Positions 1 through 8,646 of a DNA stretch of 64,000 bases are shown one piece after another. The stretch covers positions 3,142,385 through 3,206,384 of the forward strand of contig NZ_CM001439.1 in NCBI RefSeq assembly GCF_000244955.1, given 5' to 3'. Source of the DNA: Saccharomonospora marina XMU15. Its GTDB lineage: Bacteria > Actinomycetota > Actinomycetes > Mycobacteriales > Pseudonocardiaceae. Positions within the stretch are counted from its first letter, which is position 1. Each line of letters opens with the position of its first letter. The notes beneath the pieces are model-generated. The model was given only the letters and a program-made list of their open reading frames with translations. It was not told the DNA's origin and did no database searches. Both the position numbers and the translations under genes were made by a program.

Positions 1-240
1 GTGACCGTGGTGCGGACCCAGCAGCCGGTGCGGCCGACCGCGGAGGTGGACGCGGTGGACTCCCGCGCCGAGATGGTGGAGCGCAGGGCGATGGAGTCAC
101 ACCCGCGGCCGCCGGACTCGCCCGTCATCGCGCCCGCCGTCCAGTCGTCGTTCGACGCGTCGAACGACGATCCGATCGATCTCGGCACGCTCGTTCCGCC
201 CGACGAGCCTGCGTACTCGCCGTCGCAGCAACGCCCCTGA
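1..240 (+). CDS. C-terminal part of an unidentified protein (cut by window edge)
   Basis: An open frame runs from the first base to a TGA at 238-240 and is followed at once by a strong hairpin terminator, which supports it as the 3' end of a rightward gene. The visible 79 residues are rich in Pro, Asp and Ser, look disordered, and show no recognisable domain. The GTG at base 1 may be an internal codon, so the true start probably lies outside the window. No function can be assigned. Confidence 0.4.
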   Translation: MTVVRTQQPVRPTAEVDAVDSRAEMVERRAMESHPRPPDSPVIAPAVQSSFDASNDDPIDLGTLVPPDEPAYSPSQQRP

Positions 241-246
241 AACGCG

Positions 247-285
247 AAAAGGCCGCCCTCCCACGGTGGGGAGGGCGGCCCTTTT
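247..285. terminator. Bidirectional rho-independent terminator
   Basis: A perfect 12-bp stem (GGCCGCCCTCCC at 251-262, complement at 269-280) with a 6-nt loop is flanked by AAAA on the left and CTTTT on the right. It can therefore terminate transcription in both directions, between the rightward partial gene and the leftward betaine transporter operon. Confidence 0.9.
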
Positions 286-296
286 CGTATGCTCGG

Positions 297-1232
297 CTAC
301 AGGTTGCCCGCCTTCAGCGAGTCGATGAAGTCGGGATTGTCCTTGAGCCACTGCTCGACCGACTCGGCGTTCTTCTCGCCCTTGTTCTCGAAGAACATGA
401 TCTTCTCGAGCGAGCTGAGCTGCTCGTCGGTCATCTTGAAGTTGCCGATCCACTCGGCGGCCTGCGGGAAGTCCTCGGAGAACCCGGGGCGTGCGAAGGA
501 GTGGATCTCCTCGGGGTCGCCGAGCGCGTTCTTCGGGTCCTTCAGGTCGCGGATCGGGAATGCGTCGTAGGCCCAGTGCGGCCGCCACAGCGTGACCACC
601 ACGTTCTCGCCCCTGTCGATGGCACCCTGCAACTCGGCCAGCATGGCCGGGGTGGAGGACTCGACCAGTTTCATGTTGTCGAGGCCGTACTGCGGGATCA
701 CCTGCTCCTTGGTGATCTTCGTCAGTCCCGCGCCCGGCTCGATGCCCACGATCTTGCCGCCGAACTGGTCGGCCGCACCGGCCAGTTCGTCCAGCGACTG
801 GATGGGCGCGTCCTCGTTCACCGCGATGGTCAGCGGCGCGTTGTCGTACCAGACCCCGAGGTCCTGCAGGTCCTCGCCGTGCTCCTTCCAGTAGTCCTCG
901 TGGGTGGCGGGCAGCCACGCGTCGAACGACACGTCGAACTGGCCCTGCGCCACGCCCGCGTAGATGGGGCCGGGGTCGGCCTCTTCGTAGCTGACGTTGG
1001 CACCTTCCTGCTCCAGGATGTGGCCCCACAGGTAGGAAGCGGCGATGCCTTCCTCCCACCCGTTGAACACGCCGATGGTGATGTCCTGGCCCTGCAGCGA
1101 ACCTTCGCCGCCCTGGCCCGCCTGCTGGTCTCCGTCGCCGCCGTCACCGCCACCGCAGGCGGCCAGCAGCAGCGCACCGGCGGCGAGCCCGGCGATCAGT
1201 CGCGCGGACCTTCCGAACTTGCTCACTCGCAT
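297..1232 (-). CDS. Glycine betaine/choline ABC transporter substrate-binding lipoprotein
   Basis: This 311-residue OpuAC/ProX-type protein binds a quaternary ammonium osmoprotectant outside the membrane and hands it to the permease. The N-terminus has a basic start, a hydrophobic stretch and a lipobox (LLLAACG), so it should be a lipid-anchored lipoprotein. The mature part has the OpuAC fold, with Trp-rich segments such as VTLWRPHWAYDAF that usually form the aromatic betaine cage. An AGGAGA ribosome site precedes the ATG. It is the last gene of the ATPase-permease-binding protein operon and ends at the bidirectional terminator. The exact substrate (betaine, choline, proline betaine) cannot be read from sequence. 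Confidence 0.92.
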   Translation of the reverse strand: MRVSKFGRSARLIAGLAAGALLLAACGGGDGGDGDQQAGQGGEGSLQGQDITIGVFNGWEEGIAASYLWGHILEQEGANVSYEEADPGPIYAGVAQGQFDVSFDAWLPATHEDYWKEHGEDLQDLGVWYDNAPLTIAVNEDAPIQSLDELAGAADQFGGKIVGIEPGAGLTKITKEQVIPQYGLDNMKLVESSTPAMLAELQGAIDRGENVVVTLWRPHWAYDAFPIRDLKDPKNALGDPEEIHSFARPGFSEDFPQAAEWIGNFKMTDEQLSSLEKIMFFENKGEKNAESVEQWLKDNPDFIDSLKAGNL

Positions 1233-1295
1233 CTCAATCTCTCCTAGGGCATCCGAACCCGGTTACCCGCGTTGTGACTGTTCGCTCGTGACGGC

Positions 1296-2150
1296 TCACG
1301 CGGTCTTCTGCAGACGCGCGACCGCCGACCGCGACCCGAGGGCCGCGGTCACCCTGTCCAGGTAGATCGCGAGGATCACCACGGACAGCCCGGCCTCGAC
1401 ACCGAGACCGACGTCCAATTGGGAAATGGCGGAAAGCACCTGCTGGCCCAGTCCCGGTGCGCCGACGAATCCGGCGAGCACCACCATCGACAGCGACAGC
1501 ATGATGACCTGGTTGATCCCGGCCATGATGGTCGGCATGGCCAGCGGCAGCTGGATGTTGCGCAGGATGGCTCCCGGCGTGCTGCCGAAGGCGTGCCCGG
1601 CCTCGACCACCTCGGAGTCGACCTGCCGGATGCCCAACTCGGTGAGCCGGATACCCGGCGGCATCGCGAATATCACGGTCGCCACCATGCCCGCCTGCGG
1701 CCCTACGCCGATCAGCACCACACCGGGAATGAGGTACACCAGCGGCGGCATGGTCTGCATGAGGTCCAGCACCGGCCGCAAGAGGTTGCTCACGACGCGG
1801 TACCGGGCGGCGAGGATACCGATGGGGATCGCCAGCACCGCCGCCACGACCACCGTGATGATCACCAGTGCCAGCGTCTGCATCGCGTTGTCCCACTGGT
1901 CGATCAACATGATGAACAGCAGCGACAGCGCCCCGCCGATCCCCAACTTCCAGCCACGCGCCAGCCACGCGAGCGCGCCGAGGATGGCGATCATCGCCAA
2001 GGCGGGCGGCAGCGTCAGCAGGCTGGACAACTCCTCGAACGACCACACCAGGAAATCGCGGACTCCGCTGAGCACCGGCCGGAAGTTGTCGAGCAGCCAG
2101 TCGACGAAGTCGTCCACCCACTCGCCGAGCGGGATGCGCCACTCATCCAC
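1296..2150 (-). CDS. Glycine betaine/choline ABC transporter permease
   Basis: A 284-residue ProW/OpuAB-type inner-membrane permease with several hydrophobic segments and the binding-protein-dependent transport signature around residues 170-200 (EAGHAFGSTPGAILRNIQLP, the EAA loop that contacts the ATPase). The GTG start overlaps the 3' end of the ATPase gene by 8 bp (GTGGATGA), so translation is coupled. The binding-protein gene follows 63 bp downstream. Length and topology are normal for the family. Confidence 0.92.
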   Translation of the reverse strand: MDEWRIPLGEWVDDFVDWLLDNFRPVLSGVRDFLVWSFEELSSLLTLPPALAMIAILGALAWLARGWKLGIGGALSLLFIMLIDQWDNAMQTLALVIITVVVAAVLAIPIGILAARYRVVSNLLRPVLDLMQTMPPLVYLIPGVVLIGVGPQAGMVATVIFAMPPGIRLTELGIRQVDSEVVEAGHAFGSTPGAILRNIQLPLAMPTIMAGINQVIMLSLSMVVLAGFVGAPGLGQQVLSAISQLDVGLGVEAGLSVVILAIYLDRVTAALGSRSAVARLQKTA

Positions 2151-3204
2151 GGCTGACCTCCCCCTGCTCGGCGTGGGCGAAGCCGTCCTCGCTCATCGCT
2201 GCGAGCAGCGTCTCCCGCCCGACGAGCCCCACCACGCGCTCGGTGTCGTCCACCACCGCCACCGGAAGGGCACTGCTGGCGGCGGCTGCGAACACCTGCA
2301 CCAACGGTGTGCCCGGCGCGACCGTGGGCTGGCCGGGGTCGGGTGTTCCGCCGTCGGCACGTTCCATGACAGCGCCCGCCGTCAGCACCCGGCTGCGGTC
2401 GACGTCCTGCACGAACTGAGCGACGTAGTCATTGGCAGGCGAACGCAGGATCCCCTCCGCGGTGTCGATCTGCACGATCCGGCCCGCGCGCATCATGGCG
2501 ATCCGGTCGCCCAGCCGCATGGCCTCGTTCAGGTCGTGGGTGATGAACACGATGGTCTTGCCGAGCCGGTGCTGCAGTTCCAGCAACTGATCCTGCATCT
2601 CCCTGCGGATGAGCGGGTCCAGTGCGGAGAACGCCTCGTCCATGAGCATGATCTCGGTCTCGGCGGCGAGCGCGCGGGCGAGGCCGACGCGCTGCCGCAT
2701 GCCACCGGAGAGCTGGTGCGGCAGCCGGTCCTCCCAGCCCTTCAACCCGACCATCTCCAGCGCTTCCCGTGCCTTGTCCGCACGGTCGGGTTTGCTCACC
2801 CCGCGCACCTTCAACGGGTACGCGGCGTTTTCCAGTACCGTCCGGTGCGGAAGCAGCGCGAAGTGCTGGAACACCATGCTCATCCGGTCGCGGCGCAACT
2901 CTCGCAGCGCGGCGTCGTCGAGCGCGGCCACGTCGTCGTCGCCGACGTGGACGTGCCCCGCCGTGGCGGGAAGCAGCCCGTTCAGCATTCGGATCAACGT
3001 GGACTTGCCCGATCCCGACAGTCCCATCACCACGAAGATCTCGCCCGGTTTCACCTCGAACGTCACGTCGATGACGGCAGCGGTGACTCCGAGCGAGGCC
3101 ACCTCCTCGCTCGTGGCCCCGTCCCGCAGCCGGCGCAGCGCCTCGTCGGCGCGCCGACCGAAGATCTTGTAGAGGCCTTCCGTCCGTATCGCGGCCACAA
3201 TCAC
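2143..3204 (-). CDS. Glycine betaine/choline ABC transporter ATP-binding protein
   Basis: A 353-residue ProV/OpuAA-type ATPase that energises osmoprotectant uptake. Visible motifs are Walker A (GLSGSGKST), ABC signature (LSGGMRQR), Walker B (ILMDEAFSALD) and the H-loop (FITHDLNEA). The C-terminal 90 residues form a CBS-like region (VVDDTERVVGLVGRETLLAA) that senses ionic strength in OpuA. The N-terminus carries the family's long lead-in (IFGRRADEALRRL). It is the first gene of the three-gene operon. The start is GTG at 3204; a GTG six bases downstream is an alternative with better ribosome-site spacing. Confidence 0.92.
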   Translation of the reverse strand: MIVAAIRTEGLYKIFGRRADEALRRLRDGATSEEVASLGVTAAVIDVTFEVKPGEIFVVMGLSGSGKSTLIRMLNGLLPATAGHVHVGDDDVAALDDAALRELRRDRMSMVFQHFALLPHRTVLENAAYPLKVRGVSKPDRADKAREALEMVGLKGWEDRLPHQLSGGMRQRVGLARALAAETEIMLMDEAFSALDPLIRREMQDQLLELQHRLGKTIVFITHDLNEAMRLGDRIAMMRAGRIVQIDTAEGILRSPANDYVAQFVQDVDRSRVLTAGAVMERADGGTPDPGQPTVAPGTPLVQVFAAAASSALPVAVVDDTERVVGLVGRETLLAAMSEDGFAHAEQGEVSRG

Positions 3205-3973
3205 CTTTCACTCGGGTGGGACGAGTACTGACCCATCGCGATCACCGCGCGTGCCCGCCATGTCACGTTCAGCACGACGGCCAGGGCCATTCGGGACCCG
3301 TCCTCTCGTCGTTCCTAAGCAACCTACCTGTTTCGGAACGGGCGTTACGACAACGGGCGGACAACGACGACAAACCCACCGGTCAATCGAGACCTGGTCG
3401 TAACACTCCGCACTTCACTTGCCGGTAAATACTACTCCATTCGGATCAAAATAATGTACTCCTTCCGGTCGTGTTGATTCGGTACGTCACATCGTCATCG
3501 CCGTCACACCAGCAACATCGGGCGAGCCGAACCGGTTCGACGTGCGAGCAGGCGTTGGATTCGGACGGTCCGTCGCCTTTCGTGTCCATTGCGGACAAGG
3601 GTTCGAAAGTGGCGGTATCGGCGAGAAAGGCCGCCGCATTCAAGGCGGAAACCAGCCGGAGCACCGAATTTCGAGGACAGTCCACACCGGACTTGGCGGG
3701 AACCGAAGGTGCGACACGCTCCGTGTCCGGCCCGCCACCCTTCGCACGACGGCCGGGCGGAGCGGGCGCACTTGACAGACGAACCAGAGTTCGTCAGTCT
3801 CGACAGGGAGGGGAGTACCTCCACCAGTGGCTTTCGTCGTCAGCACGATCCGGCCGATCCGGGTCTGGCGCAGGCGGCCCGCGGCGGGCGTCCGCGGGCC
3901 GAGGGAGACCTCAGCGCATTCCTCGGCGCGGGCAACCACGTGCGCGCCGACGATCCCGAAGAGGACTCCCAAC
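3205..3973. other. 769-bp region without a convincing gene
   Basis: This gap separates the leftward betaine operon from the rightward carbonic anhydrase and should hold both promoters. Around 3420-3490 the sequence is clearly more A/T-rich than its surroundings, as expected of a promoter zone. Short frames on both strands (for example a 79-codon leftward one at 3446-3685) have no family resemblance, no good ribosome site and no strong codon bias. A GTTCC-N19-GGAAC dyad (3311-3339) lies near the betaine operon but is too short to call. Confidence 0.5.
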
Positions 3974-4675
3974 GTGCGAGCGACCCCACACCAGCCCACC
4001 GCCGCGCCATCGGCCCGGCCCACCACCGCGGCGCAGGCTCTGCGAATCCTGCTCGAGGGCAACCGCCGGTTCGTCACCGGCAGGCCACGGCACCCGAACC
4101 AGGACGCCGCCCGGCGCCGGCACGGCGTGAACGAGCAACGACCGTTCGCGGTCGTGCTCGGCTGTTCCGACTCCCGGCTGGCGGCGGAAATCATCTTCGA
4201 CCGTGGCCTCGGTGACCTGTTCGTCGTGCGAACGGTCGGCCACCTGGTGGGCACCGACGTCCTCGCCAGCGTCGAATTCGGTGTCACGGCGCTGCGCACG
4301 CCACTTGTCGTGGTTCTCGGCCACGACAACTGCCAAGCCATCGGCGCAGCGATCAGGGCCTACGACACCGGGATGATGCCACCGGGTTTTCTGCGGCACA
4401 TCGTCGAGCGACTCAGTCCGGAGATCGTCACCGCGCATACGGCAGGTATCACCGAAAGTGACGCCATCGGCATGCGGCACGTGCGCAACACCACCGAACT
4501 GCTGCTCGACCGTTCGCGTCCGCTCGCCGACGCGGTCGCCGGGCATCGCAGCGCCGTGGTGGGCCTTACCTACCAGCTCGACAACGGGCGCGTACACGTC
4601 GTCGCGCGCCACGGCCTCGACATCGTCTCCGATCAGGAGCGTGGCACGGCGGTCACCACGATGTTGGCCCGGTAG
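3974..4675 (+). CDS. Beta-class carbonic anhydrase
   Basis: This protein should interconvert CO2 and bicarbonate through a zinc ion. The beta-class ligands are visible: C64, D66 and R68 in CSDSR, and H116 plus C119 in GHDNC. The rest matches the prokaryotic beta-CA core (LLEGNRRFV near the N-terminus, VRTVGHLVGTDVLASVEFG in the middle). I chose GTG at 3974 (233 residues). The frame stays open to 3827, but that upstream part is Arg-rich and unlike the family. The gene stands alone on this strand, and its last 43 bp overlap the 3' end of the opposing sortase gene. Confidence 0.85.
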   Translation: MRATPHQPTAAPSARPTTAAQALRILLEGNRRFVTGRPRHPNQDAARRRHGVNEQRPFAVVLGCSDSRLAAEIIFDRGLGDLFVVRTVGHLVGTDVLASVEFGVTALRTPLVVVLGHDNCQAIGAAIRAYDTGMMPPGFLRHIVERLSPEIVTAHTAGITESDAIGMRHVRNTTELLLDRSRPLADAVAGHRSAVVGLTYQLDNGRVHVVARHGLDIVSDQERGTAVTTMLAR

Positions 4676-5301
4676 TCGTGAGTCGTCCGGTCGAGCGGGC
4701 CGCCGCAGGTGATGAGCGTCAGCCGAGGGGCGCCGCCGCGGTCGAACAGGCGCGGCATGGCGGCCACGCCCTTGTCGACGGTCCTGCGCGCTGCCACCCG
4801 GTAGCGCACGGCCGTACCGTCCGCCATGGTGACGACCACCGGCTCGCCCTCGGCGACCTCGGTCAGCACCCCGAACGCACCGCGGCCCTGTTCCCGATCG
4901 TTGATGTGGCCGCTGATCACCGCCGAACCGTGGGGATCACCCGGTTTCGGACCGAAGCGGTACCAGCCCGCGACGCGCACGTCCTCAGGCACCCGCATGG
5001 TGCCGTCCTCGGCCACGCCCACGGCGACCACCGGTATCCGCACGTCGCGCTCCGGTAGCCGGACCTCACGCACGGCTGCTGTGGCCGGGCGGCTGTTGCC
5101 GGGCGGGCCCTGCCGTGGGGCTGTGCCCGCGGCCCCGTGGGCCCGTGGTGAGTTCACCACGGACCCACGGGGCGAGGCGTCGCCGAAAGCCGCCGGTTCG
5201 GTCGGGCCGGAGCCGGTGTTCAACCATCCGGTGCCCGCCGTGACGACCATGGCGAGGCCGAGCCACGTTGCCCCGGCGCGCGCGGTGAATCCTCTTGTCA
5301 C
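4633..5301 (-). CDS. Class F sortase
   Basis: A 222-residue transpeptidase-family protein with one N-terminal membrane segment (about residues 11-28), a Pro/Gly/Ser-rich linker and a C-terminal sortase domain. The catalytic His lies in ISGHIN, the Cys in TLITCGG and the Arg in the final HDYRANIV, matching class F enzymes of actinobacteria. The start is a GTG overlapping the stop of the upstream DUF4397 gene (GTGA, 5298-5301), so the pair is coupled and probably functionally linked. The 3' end overlaps the convergent carbonic anhydrase gene by 43 bp. Its substrate is unknown. Confidence 0.88.
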   Translation of the reverse strand: MTRGFTARAGATWLGLAMVVTAGTGWLNTGSGPTEPAAFGDASPRGSVVNSPRAHGAAGTAPRQGPPGNSRPATAAVREVRLPERDVRIPVVAVGVAEDGTMRVPEDVRVAGWYRFGPKPGDPHGSAVISGHINDREQGRGAFGVLTEVAEGEPVVVTMADGTAVRYRVAARRTVDKGVAAMPRLFDRGGAPRLTLITCGGPLDRTTHDYRANIVVTAVPRS

Positions 5302-6101
5302 CGCGGTGACCGGCGCAACCGCCCTGCCATGGCACCGCCCGCGAGCACGAGCAGCCCGACGGCGCCCAGCGCGGCCCACGGTGCGCCGGAGGCGGGGGTG
5401 CCTGAGCCGGCGGGCACACCGGACGGCGCGCTGTGCAGCCCGCTGATGGTGAACGACACCAGTGAGAGGTTGCCCTCCGACGCCGATCCGATGGCGTGCA
5501 CGAACGTGGCCGTGCCCTCGGACAGGTTCAGGTTCGCGGGTCCGAGCACCACCTGGTCGGTGCCCGCGAGCGTGACATCGGCCGACACGGTGCCCGAAGG
5601 CACCTCCAGCGCGCGCTGGTTGGGGTTGGTCAGGCCGGTGACGACCGGTTGACCGCCCGCGCGCACGTCGACCGCGGGGGCGGCCGCGGTGTGTCGGACC
5701 ACGAGCCGGGCCTCGCCCGCGGGGACCGGCGCGACGTCGTTGGCGAAGGGGGTGATCGTCGGCTCGCCGTCGACGGTCAGGTGTGCCACGAGGCTGAGGT
5801 TGGCGCCCGCCTGCACGTCCGCGTCCGCCCGCAGCAGTGGCGTACCCGAGTTGTCGGGCGTGTTCGCGGCATACAGTGTCACCTCGTGCGGCCCTGGGGG
5901 CAGCTGGACAGGCCCCTGCACGGTGCCCGGCTGGAAGTCGTCGATGGCGCGCTGCCCGTCGACGTAGACGTCGACGGGCGTGTCCGGGATGCCGTGCACG
6001 ACATAAGCTGTGCCTGCGGTCTGCGCGGCGGCCGCGGCGGGCGCCAGTGCGAGCGCGCAACTCGCGCCGCACAACACCGCCGCGATGGTTTTCCACCTCA
6101 T
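5298..6101 (-). CDS. DUF4397 domain surface protein
   Basis: A 267-residue exported protein. Residues 1-27 are a signal peptide ending in a run of alanines. A DUF4397 beta-sandwich region follows (AYVVHGIPDTPVDVYVDGQ, then a second half with AGEARLVVRHTAAAPAVDV). The C-terminus has a Gly/Ser/Pro linker, a hydrophobic segment and a basic tail (AGRLRRSPR), the layout of a wall-sorted protein, yet no clear LPXTG-type pentapeptide is visible. AGAGGAG precedes the ATG. It is first in a two-gene operon with the class F sortase. Confidence 0.85.
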   Translation of the reverse strand: MRWKTIAAVLCGASCALALAPAAAAAQTAGTAYVVHGIPDTPVDVYVDGQRAIDDFQPGTVQGPVQLPPGPHEVTLYAANTPDNSGTPLLRADADVQAGANLSLVAHLTVDGEPTITPFANDVAPVPAGEARLVVRHTAAAPAVDVRAGGQPVVTGLTNPNQRALEVPSGTVSADVTLAGTDQVVLGPANLNLSEGTATFVHAIGSASEGNLSLVSFTISGLHSAPSGVPAGSGTPASGAPWAALGAVGLLVLAGGAMAGRLRRSPR

Positions 6102-6367
6102 GGCCTGGCTCCTCTCTGGATTCGACCGGGTCGGTGCCGCACCGGTCCCGCATCGACGTCACCGGTGGTTCTGCGGCGTGGCCCGTGATCGGGTTCGTGA
6201 TCTCGTCGGAAGGCGTTGTCGCCATCCGCTCTCCACGGGCTGTAGACCGTCCGCGGACGTCTACTGCGCGAACCCACCGACCGTGCGACGCCCGGACGGG
6301 CAATGCGGCGAAGGCGGCCCTGCCTGCGGGGCCGGTGGAATGCGGCCCTGGCCGGCCGTTGCGGCGC

Positions 6368-7198
6368 TCAGTGCCCGGCGAACCGCTCGGCCAGGGCGTG
6401 AAGCGCCTTCGCCGCGCCAGGCCCGGTCATCGGCGTGCCGTGCCCGCAGGCGAGCACGCTCGGCTCCAGGTCGGCCAGCCTGGCGACCGACTCGCGAGCG
6501 AGCCGACCATCCCAGGTGGTGTACCACGGCGGCCCGGAGATCCCCTCCCTGCCCAGTAGCAGCCCGGCAGGCGAGTTGACCCGCAGGGTCACCACCGCGT
6601 CGCCGGTGACGAGCACGCCGTCGCCCGGCCGGAAGTACGACACATGGCCACGCGTGTGCCCTGGCGTCGGCACGCACTCCCAACCCGGCAGGCAGGGCAC
6701 GTCCGCGCCGTGCCGGAAGGCACGCAGCCCGCAGTCCAGCCTCGAGCGGGCGAGCACCGCCTCGCGCCTTCTGCTGCCCAGTGCGCGCAGCATCGGCAGC
6801 ACCACCCAGCGGTCGAGTGGTCCCGCGTCGCAGACCATCGCGGTGAAGTCACCGATGGCGATCGGCACCTCGTCGGCATGCAGGTGGACCGGGCAGTCCC
6901 AGTCGCGGGCGAGCCGCTGCGCCGCGCCCGAGTGATCGGGGTGGCAGTGGGTGAGCAGGATCGCCTCCGGGCGGGTGCCCGCGCCGAGCAACGCGGCCGC
7001 GGCGCGCTCGATCCGGTCGGCGTCGCCCGGCCAGCCGGTGTCGACGAGTGTCCAGGATGTACCCGCGCGCACGAAGAAGACGTTGGTCCCCGTCCTGCCC
7101 GACGGACCGAGGCAGTAGACCTCCGGCGCGATCGGCCACGGCACCTGGGCCGGGCCGCCGCTCGTGCGTCGCAGGCGTCCCACAGTGCAATGCAACAC
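6368..7198 (-). CDS. MBL-fold metallo-hydrolase
   Basis: A metallo-beta-lactamase-fold hydrolase with the binuclear zinc motif THCHPDHSG, a later metal His in PTPGHTRGH, the bridging Asp in VTGDAV and a final His in LACGHGTP. This set is typical of glyoxalase II-like/MBL esterases, so hydrolysis of an ester, thioester or lactone is likely. The substrate is not evident. The frame is open to a GTG at 7315, but that would overlap the divergent monooxygenase. GTG at 7198 or 7183 leaves room for promoters and the dyad at 7231-7267. Start uncertain; identity firm. Confidence 0.82.
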   Translation of the reverse strand: MLHCTVGRLRRTSGGPAQVPWPIAPEVYCLGPSGRTGTNVFFVRAGTSWTLVDTGWPGDADRIERAAAALLGAGTRPEAILLTHCHPDHSGAAQRLARDWDCPVHLHADEVPIAIGDFTAMVCDAGPLDRWVVLPMLRALGSRRREAVLARSRLDCGLRAFRHGADVPCLPGWECVPTPGHTRGHVSYFRPGDGVLVTGDAVVTLRVNSPAGLLLGREGISGPPWYTTWDGRLARESVARLADLEPSVLACGHGTPMTGPGAAKALHALAERFAGH

Positions 7199-7230
7199 CG
7201 AAACGCCCGCCGCGGCAGCGCGAAGCGAGA

Positions 7231-7267
7231 CCCACCTTCTCAACCAAGCACTTGCTTCGTAGGTGGG
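7231..7267. promoter_or_regulatory. Nested inverted repeat between divergent genes
   Basis: An outer perfect 7-bp dyad (CCCACCT at 7231-7237, AGGTGGG at 7261-7267) encloses an inner dyad AAGCA-CT-TGCTT (7246-7257). It lies just upstream of the flavin monooxygenase start and in the presumed divergent promoter region. It could be an operator. No adjacent regulator gene was found to pair with it. Confidence 0.4.
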
Positions 7268-7287
7268 GCGCGCGGCACCATGATCGT

Positions 7288-8646
7288 GTGGCGTTGTCGC
7301 GAGGAGAACTGACACGACGGGAAGCCAGAGCCGGCAATCCGCCGAAGGTGTGCATCATCGGCGCGGGAGTCTCCGGGTTCACCACCGCGAAACGGCTGGC
7401 CGACCACGGGATCGACTACGACTGCTTCGAGATGTCCGACGACATCGGCGGCAACTGGTACTACCGAAACCCCAACGGGCGCTCGGCCTGCTACAGCAGC
7501 CTGCACATCGACACCTCGAAGTGGCGGATGGCGTTCGAGGACTTCCCGGTACCGGCCGACTGGCCGGACTTCCCGCATCACTCGCAGGTGTTGCGGTACT
7601 TCCACGACTACGTCGATCACTTCGGGCTTCGCGACAGCATCACCTTCGACACCGAGGTCGAGCACGCGAGCCGCACCGACGACGGCCGCTGGGCCGTGCG
7701 GATCTCCGGCGGCCCGCAGCGCACCTACGACGCGCTCGTGGTCGCCAACGGGCACCACTGGAAGCCGAGGCTGCCGCACTACCCCGGCACTTTCGACGGC
7801 GAACTCATCCACAGCCACAGCTACCGCCATCCCGGTGAGCCGGTCGACATGTACGGCAGGCGGATCGTCGTGGTGGGGCTGGGCAACTCCGGGCTGGACA
7901 TCGCCTCCGAGTTGTCGCAGCGGTTCATCGCCGAACGGCTGTGGGTCTCGGCCAGGCGCGGGGTCTGGGTGCTGTCGAAGTACCGCAAGGGCGTGCCCGC
8001 CGACAAGATGTCCAGGCCACCCTGGCTGCCGAGGAAGGCAGGCCTCGCGATGGCTCGGCGCATGATCAAGAAGACGCTGGGGCCGATGGAGAACTACGGC
8101 CTGCCCGCGCCCGACCACGAACCCCTGTCGGCGCACCCGTCGGTGAGCGGCGAGTTCCTCACGCGCGTCGGCTCCGGCGATATCGGCGTCAAACCCGCCA
8201 TCTCGGCGCTGGAGGGCAGCCGGGTGCGGTTCGCCGACGGCAGTGTCGAGGACGTCGACGTGATCGTGTGCGCAACCGGGTACGAGATGAGCTTCCCGTT
8301 CTTCGACGACCCGGCGCTGCTGCCCGACGAGCGGCACCGGCTGCGGCTGTTCAAGCGGATGATCAAGCCGGGCATCCCGAATCTGTTCTACATGGGCCTG
8401 GCACAGCCGAATCCGACCCTGGTCAACTTCGCCGAGCAGCAGAGCAAACTGGTCGCGGCGCTGTTGAAAGGCTGGTACGCGCTGCCCTCGGAGGAGGAGA
8501 TGGCGGCCGTCATCGAACGCGACGAACGCGACCACCTCGGGCACTTCTACGACTCCCCCCGCCACACCATCCAGGTGGACTTCAATCGCTACGTCGCCGA
8601 CCTGCGCAGGGAACTGCTGCGCGGGGCCAGGAGGGCGGCGGCATGA
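7288..8646 (+). CDS. Flavin-containing monooxygenase
   Basis: A 452-residue FMO/Baeyer-Villiger-like enzyme that oxygenates a heteroatom or ketone using FAD, NADPH and O2. Visible are the FAD-binding GAGVSG, the GGNWYYR segment, the FMO fingerprint FDGELIHSHSY and the second Rossmann motif GLGNSG for NADPH. The fingerprint ends in Tyr rather than the Trp-Pro/Asp of classical BVMOs. I chose GTG at 7288; the ribosome site is weak. The stop overlaps the next gene's ATG (ATGA), so it is coupled to a serine hydrolase, as in ketone-to-ester-to-acid pathways. That pathway is an inference. Confidence 0.85.
   Translation: MALSRGELTRREARAGNPPKVCIIGAGVSGFTTAKRLADHGIDYDCFEMSDDIGGNWYYRNPNGRSACYSSLHIDTSKWRMAFEDFPVPADWPDFPHHSQVLRYFHDYVDHFGLRDSITFDTEVEHASRTDDGRWAVRISGGPQRTYDALVVANGHHWKPRLPHYPGTFDGELIHSHSYRHPGEPVDMYGRRIVVVGLGNSGLDIASELSQRFIAERLWVSARRGVWVLSKYRKGVPADKMSRPPWLPRKAGLAMARRMIKKTLGPMENYGLPAPDHEPLSAHPSVSGEFLTRVGSGDIGVKPAISALEGSRVRFADGSVEDVDVIVCATGYEMSFPFFDDPALLPDERHRLRLFKRMIKPGIPNLFYMGLAQPNPTLVNFAEQQSKLVAALLKGWYALPSEEEMAAVIERDERDHLGHFYDSPRHTIQVDFNRYVADLRRELLRGARRAAA

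Noticed and set aside
1426-3231. A 601-codon rightward frame opposite the betaine permease and ATPase
   Set aside because: Shadow frame; the leftward frames carry all ABC-transporter motifs.
3446-3685. 79-codon leftward frame in the gap before carbonic anhydrase
   Set aside because: No ribosome site, no family resemblance, and it lies in a promoter-like A/T-richer area.
5298-6303. Extending the sortase frame upstream to give a 556-residue protein
   Set aside because: The upstream part lies antiphase under the DUF4397 gene, and a GTG overlapping that gene's stop gives a normal class F sortase.
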